From Pseudomonadota bacterium (GTDB lineage Bacteria; Desulfobacterota; Desulfobacteria; Desulfobacterales; RPRI01): a stretch of DNA of 10,060 nt. The stretch spans positions 1 to 10,060 of the forward strand of contig JAHJQU010000187.1 of assembly GCA_018819005.1 (NCBI GenBank), in the 5' to 3' direction. Below the pieces are notes generated by a model that saw only the letters and a program-made list of their open reading frames with translations, was not told where the DNA came from and searched no databases. Of this stretch, positions 6,301 through 10,060 are shown one piece after another. The stretch's first letter is position 1. Each line of letters opens with the position of its first letter. A program made the position numbers and the translations under genes.

Positions 6301-6995
6301 ATGTCCGCACGGACCTTTCCAATCGCACTTATTCGGGCTACGGTGATTCAAATTACACATGGCCTTTTGACGCTATGAGTGGCGCTGTAAGTGACCATGT
6401 GCCGAGTTTGAAAATTACTCAACAACTTTCCGCGGCAGTTGAGCAGGTACTCATCAGCGGCTATATTTGTGATTCTTTGTCAAACGGGACAAGCGGAGTT
6501 ACTGTAGATTTAGGTGGAGATAAAACTGGTAGTTATACAACTTCAAATACTGGTTATTATGAATTTGTTGTTTCCAAAGGAAATTTTTATACGGTAGCGC
6601 CTTCAAAAACCGACTGGGTTTTTACGCCGTTAAGTAAAAATTATTTTTCTCTTTCTTCCAATCAAAGCAGTCAAAATTTTACCGGCTATGAAATAACAAT
6701 GCAGACAGGCAAAACAGTGGAAGTGAGAGGCGGCGTCAAAGGTTATATTAAGAAAGGCGAATCGGCATCAATTATTTTAAAGCCCGCGGTTTCAGGAGCC
6801 GTAAAGATTAAAATTTACAATCTGAAAGGGCAGCTTGTGTGGGATGAGACAAAAGATGTTTCAGCAGGGGTTCAGGATGTTGTTTCATGGGCTTGTAAAA
6901 ACACTTCAAACAAAGATGTCGCTTCGGGAATTTACATCGTTTATATCAAGGGAGCCGGAATTGATGTGAAGAAAAAAATAGCTGTGGTGAAATAA
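3333..6995 (+). CDS. Large secreted beta-propeller protein with Ig-like, jelly-roll-like and FlgD-like C-terminal domains
   Basis: Counted from the ATG at 3333, the protein has 1,220 residues. Residues 1-33 are a signal peptide (MNILRNKFGMGKICF, hydrophobic core, SGFALNA). A basic Arg/Lys/His-rich stretch follows (38-75). Residues 97-635 hold thirteen PD40/TolB-type propeller repeats. Each has a core like WSPDGTKIAYT and an outer strand like VMNSDGTN, about 41 residues per blade. Ig-like (CarboxypepD_reg-type) repeats lie at 681-756 and 763-840, with a third at 1041-1119. Each carries SGYYxF, NYTVTPSK and a Y/FSPLxSDQSxQNFTG ending. Between the second and third is a beta-rich domain (847-1030; HDSRAQSVYLAS, WTVAYG, FDWDGSSNLLIDFS) of jelly-roll appearance. 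Residues 1127-1220 are FlgD-like: VKIKIYNLKGQLVWDE, ASGIYIVYIKG and the final KKKIAVVK. Such tails resemble type IX-type sorting domains. No catalytic residues are evident. The role is likely binding or adhesion outside the cell. It is followed 37 bases later by the PorV-CsgG-OmpA gene. Confidence 0.88.
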   Translation: MNILRNKFGMGKICFLAGAFSFLIFGSGFALNAEETSRRSFRETFLQHRRHPKRQNLRSGKSEKKPQAGGRIFSTSIRPFLTSETKLTESCYVFGLDWYGSKIIFASSKDNNLLDIFSIPSSGGSMTNLTNTSGPEWWSRYSNDGSKIYYVCYDLSQDAEAFYKMNSDGSVKTVIKQFSAGNELGEICINSADTKIAYTLDESLWVMNSDGTNNTELTEAREWASIDFSRDDNYIVFADTNNHISKININTKALTQLTTEQYCSYPDWSPVEDKIVFQGYDASWQQDIWVMNSDGTGKTNLTNLSSGYPYKPQYSPDGTKITYTLEYSFWVMNSDGSNKIKIADADGWDSVWSPDSSKIAYSDSQNIFVVNSDGTNEQNITNNILPTRNGNPCWNSNFTKFAYIAEYSWGVYKLAVMNSDGSSGNILDSVYSSDRCFSFAPHSTKIVYTGTDRNIYSINYNGTGKTQLTTGGQSSYPSWSPDLSKIAYYSGSYDPYYLKIMDADGSNQTSLTDANESYIPPSWSSDGTEIVYLAGSWDNFSVWIVNVLSPSQKTEVVSGISSDACYSAFSPDGTKIAYTIEDYNNPDNEGLWVVNRDGSSKTQIYQGEPDWNEKPVWTGNDRIYFASDFSILSVKPDGTDLRNESTYKWNFAINPSDGSNLISSAFDIFSGIQSPVSIYSVSGYVKDSDGTGIIGVTVSCTGESSCTTSSSGYYAFTNLTSGNYTVTPSKTGLVFIPSNRSYSPLNSDQSNQNFTGGPTLYCINGSVKDDGGNAMRDVVLSVTGDAVKDYTSDISGNYEIILSSGNYTITPSKSKWSFTPVSRSYSPLDSDQTYQENYIGVYVSSGETTIEILTGQSEIFWSNGQNNPGDPFNTYFHDSRAQSVYLASDLTAAGMFIGTINALQLKCYQAPGRPNLKDFRIRIKQTSATTSTAWVTTGWTVAYGPTNIVPTTGQWYTFTLSTPFDWDGSSNLLIDFSRDDTNWAVNGGMYVRTDLSNRTYSGYGDSNYTWPFDAMSGAVSDHVPSLKITQQLSAAVEQVLISGYICDSLSNGTSGVTVDLGGDKTGSYTTSNTGYYEFVVSKGNFYTVAPSKTDWVFTPLSKNYFSLSSNQSSQNFTGYEITMQTGKTVEVRGGVKGYIKKGESASIILKPAVSGAVKIKIYNLKGQLVWDETKDVSAGVQDVVSWACKNTSNKDVASGIYIVYIKGAGIDVKKKIAVVK
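3609..5237 (+). repeat. Thirteen propeller-blade coding repeats
   Basis: The blades are visible as cores DWYGSKIIFAS, RYSNDGSKIYYV, NSADTKIAYTL, DFSRDDNYIVFAD, DWSPVEDKIVFQG, QYSPDGTKITYTL, VWSPDSSKIAYSD, CWNSNFTKFAYIA, SFAPHSTKIVYTG, SWSPDLSKIAYYS, SWSSDGTEIVYLA, AFSPDGTKIAYTI and VWTGNDRIYFAS. Some outer strands are nearly identical in DNA: a 24-base unit starting TGGGTGATGAATTC recurs at 3945, 4197 and 4320, that is 84 and 41 codons apart. Thirteen blades would suit two propellers of six and seven. Confidence 0.75.
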
Positions 6996-7019
6996 AAAAC
7001 CCGAATATTAAATGACTAT

Positions 7020-7026
7020 GGGGAGG
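7020..7026 (+). promoter_or_regulatory. Shine-Dalgarno that points to a GTG start
   Basis: GGGGAGG lies 6 bases before GTG at 7033. An ATG at 7012 in the same frame precedes this site and would add seven residues (MTMGRQK) without a ribosome site. The GTG start gives a cleaner signal peptide. Confidence 0.75.
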
Positions 7027-7032
7027 CAGAAG

Positions 7033-9414
7033 GTGAAAAAGATTTTTATTGTTTTGAGTATTTTATTTATTTTTACTCAGGTTTACGCGGGAGACGAAGG
7101 AACGGCGGGCGCCGTAATACTTTCACAGCCTCCGGGGGCAAGAGCTTCCGGGATGGCGGGGGCATACGCCGCCGCGCTGGGTGATGTTTCCTGTATTTAT
7201 TATAATCCCGCGGGGCTGGCGACTCTGAGAGGGGGCCAGTCAACTTTTGCGTATCAAACGGGTATAGCCGATGACAGTTTCGGTGTCGTTAATTTTGGTT
7301 TTCCCGGCGCCAAAAGCGCTTTTGCCGGAAGTTTTATTTATTATAACGCAGGCAATATTGAGTTGATTGATATTTCAGGCAATTCTAAAACGGTCAAAGC
7401 TCAGCAGGATTATCTCGCCTCTCTTTCTTACGGGCGCAATTTGTTTGGAAATTTTTCAGTCGGGTTAAGCGGAAAAGTTCTTCAGTCAACGCTGGTTGAA
7501 GATTTTTCAGCCACGACTTTTTGCGCTGATTTCGGCGGTTTATACAGCGGAAATAATTTTTCGCTCGGCGCAGCCGTTCAAAACATCGGAAGCGGATTGA
7601 AATATGACAGTGAAGCGGACCCTCTGCCGAAGAATATCAGAACGGGAGTGTCTTACAGGGCAAATAATTTAACAATGGGTTTTGACATTGTGAAACCCAA
7701 TGACGGAGATATGAAGAAGAATATAGGGATGGAATTTCTGCTTGGAAAATCATTTGCTTTGCGGGCGGGTTATAAATCCGGTTATGATCTGAGTTCTCTG
7801 ACTTTCGGTTTCGGAATTAAACTGAAAAAAATTAATATTGATTACGCGATGGCAGCGATGGATGAAATGGATACGGTTCAGCGAGTTTCTCTGATCACAC
7901 ATTTTGGGGAAGAAAAAAAGGAAGCGGCGAAGAAAGAGAAGCCCCGTGAAGAAAAAGTTGTTTCGGCGAAGGCGGAGAAAAAGCCGGTTTCCAAACAGAC
8001 AATTGCCGTGGGCAATTTCATAAATATTACCAAAGATGAAAAGTCGGAGTGGCTGAGAGTGGGAATCCCGGATATGGCGTGCACGACGCTTTCGCAAATC
8101 GGGGGAATAAAAATCGTTGACAGGGCGCGGCTTCAGGATGTGATAGAAGAGCAAAAACTCGGAATGCTCGGCATAATTTCAGAGGAGTCAGCTCCGCAAA
8201 TTGGGAAAATACTGGGAGCTACGGCGATAATCATCGGAAGTTACCGCCTTTCGGGAAATGATTTGCTTATCAATGCCCGTCTCATAAAAACAGAAACGGC
8301 GGAAATTCTGCGGGCTGAAACGGGGAAAGGAAAAGTTAAAAATATTGATGAAATTATAGAGGAAATTGTGTTGAAGATGGCGGGCGTCATAGGCGAAAAA
8401 GTCACTGCGAAGGAGAGAAAGCAGATACGGAATCAGGCGAAAATGATGCTGAGCAATTTAGAGGAAATGAGCAGGGGTGAAGTGCTTTATCAGGCGGGTA
8501 ATATTACCGAAGCCCGAAAGTATTATAAGCGGGCGCTCAAAAAAAATCCCGATGCGAATACTCTTCAAAAGATAAAAGACATTGACCTGAAAATGAGCGC
8601 TGTCGCGGCGCTGAAATTCAGCAATAACTCCGGCGCTGAATATAATTATTTGGGCGATAGTATTCTTGAAACGCTGACGGATTCTTTGACGAAGGAAACA
8701 GGCCTTTGCTTCGTTGAAAGGGCGAACCTTGAAAAAGCGATTGAAGAGCAGAAATTAGGAATGACCGGAATTGTGGATGCAAAAACAGCTCCGAAAGTGG
8801 GGAAAATCGCAGGAGCAAAATACCTTTTAACGGGGAGTTATAAAGTGACGGACAATACGCTGAAAATATTTTCTCAGGTGATTGACAGCAGTAACGGCGC
8901 TTCATTGTTAAAAGTTACAGAGGAAGGGGATGTCAAAAACTCAAAAGAAGTCGTTGAAAAATTAGCGGGAAAAATTTCCTCAGGTCTTCTAAAAGAAAAG
9001 CAAAAAGAAAAAGATGAACAGGCGATACAAGAGGCAAGGAAAAGTTTGGCATCCGGCAAGCAGGAGAAAATTCAGCTGAATATCAGCGAATCGGTAATCA
9101 GTTTTGGACTCAATTCCGACGAAATTAGTGACAGCAGTTATGGTGGTTTTAACAAGATAGTGACTTTATTAAAGGAGTTTCCCGATTACAGGGTAGTAAT
9201 TGCAGGACACACAGATAGTATCGGAGATGCGGAATATAATCAGAAACTTTCGGAGAAAAGGGCTGCCAGTGTAATGGAGTATTTGATTAAGCAGGGAATT
9301 CCCCGAAGAAGATTGAGCAGTTTGGGATATGGAGAAAGCAAACCGCTCGGAAACAATGACACAGAAGAAGCTCGCAGCAAGAACCGCAGGGTGGAATTTC
9401 TTTTATTGAGATAA
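7033..9414 (+). CDS. PorV/PorQ-like outer-membrane barrel fused to two CsgG-like domains, TPR and OmpA peptidoglycan-binding domain
   Basis: Counted from GTG 7033, the protein has 793 residues. Signal peptide 1-19 (KKIFIVLSILFIFTQVYA). Residues 20-293 match PorV/PorQ (UPF0164) barrels: GTAGAVILSQPPGARASGMA, then the hallmark GDVSCIYYNPAGLA, many GxxY/F strands, and NIRTGVSYR. A charged Lys/Glu linker follows (294-321). CsgG/FlgO-like domain 1 (322-453: IAVGNFINIT, VDRARLQDVIEEQKLGMLG, ATAIIIGSYRLSG). TPR-like segment (475-508: GEVLYQAGNITEARKYYKRA). CsgG-like domain 2 (520-652: VERANLEKAIEEQKLGMTG, AKYLLTGSYKVTD). A Lys/Glu-rich helix leads to an OmpA domain (678-793) with AGHTDSIGDAEYN, LSEKRAASV, GYGESKPLGNN and NRRVEF. 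Asp728 and Arg743 occupy the places that bind diaminopimelate in the family. The protein probably sits in the outer membrane with its tail gripping peptidoglycan. It is likely co-transcribed with the propeller gene. Each domain call is strong; the joint function is unknown. Confidence 0.9.
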   Translation: MKKIFIVLSILFIFTQVYAGDEGTAGAVILSQPPGARASGMAGAYAAALGDVSCIYYNPAGLATLRGGQSTFAYQTGIADDSFGVVNFGFPGAKSAFAGSFIYYNAGNIELIDISGNSKTVKAQQDYLASLSYGRNLFGNFSVGLSGKVLQSTLVEDFSATTFCADFGGLYSGNNFSLGAAVQNIGSGLKYDSEADPLPKNIRTGVSYRANNLTMGFDIVKPNDGDMKKNIGMEFLLGKSFALRAGYKSGYDLSSLTFGFGIKLKKINIDYAMAAMDEMDTVQRVSLITHFGEEKKEAAKKEKPREEKVVSAKAEKKPVSKQTIAVGNFINITKDEKSEWLRVGIPDMACTTLSQIGGIKIVDRARLQDVIEEQKLGMLGIISEESAPQIGKILGATAIIIGSYRLSGNDLLINARLIKTETAEILRAETGKGKVKNIDEIIEEIVLKMAGVIGEKVTAKERKQIRNQAKMMLSNLEEMSRGEVLYQAGNITEARKYYKRALKKNPDANTLQKIKDIDLKMSAVAALKFSNNSGAEYNYLGDSILETLTDSLTKETGLCFVERANLEKAIEEQKLGMTGIVDAKTAPKVGKIAGAKYLLTGSYKVTDNTLKIFSQVIDSSNGASLLKVTEEGDVKNSKEVVEKLAGKISSGLLKEKQKEKDEQAIQEARKSLASGKQEKIQLNISESVISFGLNSDEISDSSYGGFNKIVTLLKEFPDYRVVIAGHTDSIGDAEYNQKLSEKRAASVMEYLIKQGIPRRRLSSLGYGESKPLGNNDTEEARSKNRRVEFLLLR

Positions 9415-9578
9415 AATTCGGGAGACAGACGACTGCGGCAATGAGTATTGTTTGATGCTATTTTATTATGATTTGTTTAACCCGCATTATGCAAGCTTCG
9501 TTTATAATTATTGAAACTTAGGCATTGTCTCATTACGAATAATTCAGATTGAAAAACTTCAATGATTACTCAAAGGTA

Positions 9579-9607
9579 TTGACTGAAAACCGTAAAGAGA
9601 ATAGAAT
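9579..9607 (+). promoter_or_regulatory. Sigma70-type promoter of thiM
   Basis: TTGACT (9579-9584) and TAGAAT (9602-9607) each match the consensus at five of six bases and are spaced by exactly 17 bp. The predicted start is near 9614, giving a leader of about 93 nt that contains the palindromic repeats. Confidence 0.65.
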
Positions 9608-9621
9608 TCAACGTACGAAAC

Positions 9622-9687
9622 GGGGACTGTTCCGCCATCCGTCCGCCACGGCGGATTCCGCCACGGCGGATGTAGCATTTCAGCCCC
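9622..9687. repeat. 15-bp palindromic tandem repeat enclosed by a longer inverted repeat
   Basis: TCCGCCACGGCGGAT occurs twice back to back (9642-9656 and 9657-9671). Each copy is itself a palindrome (TCCGCC/GGCGGA). The junction is also palindromic (GGCGGA-T-TCCGCC), so alternative hairpins compete. The unit is flanked by GGGG-A-CTG (9622-9629) and CAGCCCC (9681-9687), which pair with one bulge and close a larger stem ten bases before the ribosome site. It looks like a dispersed palindromic repeat that has become part of the thiM leader. Confidence 0.6.
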
Positions 9688-9706
9688 ATCTGCAATGGAG
9701 GATTGA

Positions 9707-10060
9707 ATGAGCACATGGGAATTGCTGGAAAAAGTGAGAAAGGAAAAACCGCTGGTGCATCACATAACCAACTGGGTGACGATCTACGATTGCGCAAATA
9801 TTGTCAAATCTTTCGGAGCGAGCCCCGTCATGGCCCATGCAAAAGAGGAAGCCGCGGACATGGCTTCTCTCGCTTCGGCGCTGGTGCTCAATATAGGAAC
9901 GCTGACAAGCGAACTGATCGAATCCATGAAACTGGCCGCTGGCGCCGCCAACAAAAAGGGCATTCCCGTCGTGCTGGATGTCTGCGGGGCGGGAGCGACG
10001 CGTTTCAGGGACGAAAAGGTCTATGAGATCCTGGAAAGCGTTAAAGTGAATATCATTAAA
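9707..10060 (+). CDS. thiM: Hydroxyethylthiazole kinase, N-terminal part (partial at window edge)
   Basis: This enzyme phosphorylates 4-methyl-5-(2-hydroxyethyl)thiazole with ATP in the cytoplasm, salvaging the thiazole half of thiamine. The first 118 residues are present; the family usually has about 260-275. Diagnostic stretches are [19 protein letters not shown] (15-33; the family has PLVHxITNxVTxNDxAN), [16 protein letters not shown] (37-52), ALVLNIGTL (58-66) and [15 protein letters not shown] (87-101). The last replaces the more common DPVGxGAT with DVCGAGAT, a variant I recall from other anaerobes. The catalytic C-terminal part is outside the window. GGAGG (9697-9701) sits 5 bases before the ATG at 9707, and a promoter lies 100 bases upstream. 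It may begin a thiamine operon (thiE or thiD often follow), but this cannot be seen. Thiamine salvage would serve the TPP-dependent PFOR at the other end of the window. The identification is very secure. Confidence 0.95.
   Translation, partial: MSTWELLEKVRKEKPLVHHITNWVTIYDCANIVKSFGASPVMAHAKEEAADMASLASALVLNIGTLTSELIESMKLAAGAANKKGIPVVLDVCGAGATRFRDEKVYEILESVKVNIIK

Larger units (their letters stand above)
9415..9706. other. Intergenic region and leader of thiM
   Basis: I see no gene here. After the fusion gene there is no clear T-tailed terminator; CAATGAGTATTG (9439-9450) makes only a 4-bp stem. A perfect 6-bp hairpin, ATTGAA (9548-9553) with TTCAAT (9558-9563), follows. The second half holds the thiM promoter (9579-9607) and a GC-rich palindromic leader (9621-9690). 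I looked for a TPP riboswitch, the usual control of thiM, and did not find its CUGAGA and GAACCUG signatures. Confidence 0.6.

Noticed and set aside
7012..7032. Start of the PorV-like fusion at ATG 7012
   Set aside because: It lies upstream of the GGGGAGG ribosome site; GTG 7033 is spaced 6 bases from it and gives a standard signal peptide.
7750..8154. 134-codon minus-strand frame inside the PorV-CsgG gene
   Set aside because: It lies wholly opposite a well-supported gene, has no ribosome site or domain features, and its composition mirrors the Lys/Glu-rich linker.
9642..9671. CRISPR-like array
   Set aside because: The two 15-bp units are directly adjacent with no spacers, so this is a tandem palindrome and not a CRISPR array.
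9614..9706. TPP riboswitch in the thiM leader
   Set aside because: The CUGAGA and GAACCUG conserved segments are missing, and the leader is occupied by a tandem palindromic repeat.

Overview
The window comes from a Gram-negative, probably anaerobic bacterium. It holds the start of a pyruvate:ferredoxin oxidoreductase gene and four genes for exported or outer-membrane proteins: a PorT-like beta-barrel, a PorV/PorQ-like barrel fused to CsgG-like and OmpA domains, a collagen-like protein, and a giant beta-propeller protein with an FlgD-like tail. This mix, plus several families of short palindromic intergenic repeats, resembles deep-branching candidate phyla of the FCB/PVC neighbourhood (Omnitrophota-, Elusimicrobiota- or WOR-like). 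No phylogenetic marker is present, so this placement is only an impression.

Layout. 1-147 (minus): N-terminus of nifJ/por, cut by the window edge. 148-437: intergenic, with a 12-bp direct repeat, a dispersed palindromic element and small inverted repeats. 438-788 (minus): XRE/Cro-like regulator. 789-999: compact divergent regulatory region with two good sigma70-type promoters and a 7-bp-arm palindrome inside the plus-strand promoter. 1000-1641 (plus): small PorT-like outer-membrane barrel. 1642-1947: no gene, but several strong inverted repeats. 1948-2934 (plus): collagen-like protein with a TPR tail. 2947-3225 (minus): small DUF5647-like protein with a near-consensus promoter. 3333-6995 (plus): about 1220-residue secreted protein with thirteen propeller repeats, three Ig-like repeats, a jelly-roll-like domain and an FlgD-like C-terminus. 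7033-9414 (plus): PorV-like barrel, CsgG-like, TPR, CsgG-like and OmpA domains in one chain. 9415-9706: intergenic, with a promoter and a 15-bp palindromic tandem repeat. 9707-10060 (plus): N-terminal part of hydroxyethylthiazole kinase (thiM), cut by the window edge.

How the parts may work together. The two ends are housekeeping metabolism (pyruvate oxidation, thiamine salvage). The middle is an envelope and surface block. The propeller gene and the PorV-CsgG-OmpA gene lie 37 bases apart on the same strand and look co-transcribed. In type IX secretion, PorV-family barrels handle cargo carrying beta-sandwich C-terminal domains. The pair may therefore be a surface or secreted cargo and its outer-membrane partner, anchored to peptidoglycan through the OmpA domain. 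This is inference. The XRE regulator and the PorT-like barrel share a divergent control region and may form a regulator-target pair. The most unusual items are the multi-domain fusion, the bacterial collagen fused to TPRs, and the regulatory palindromes.
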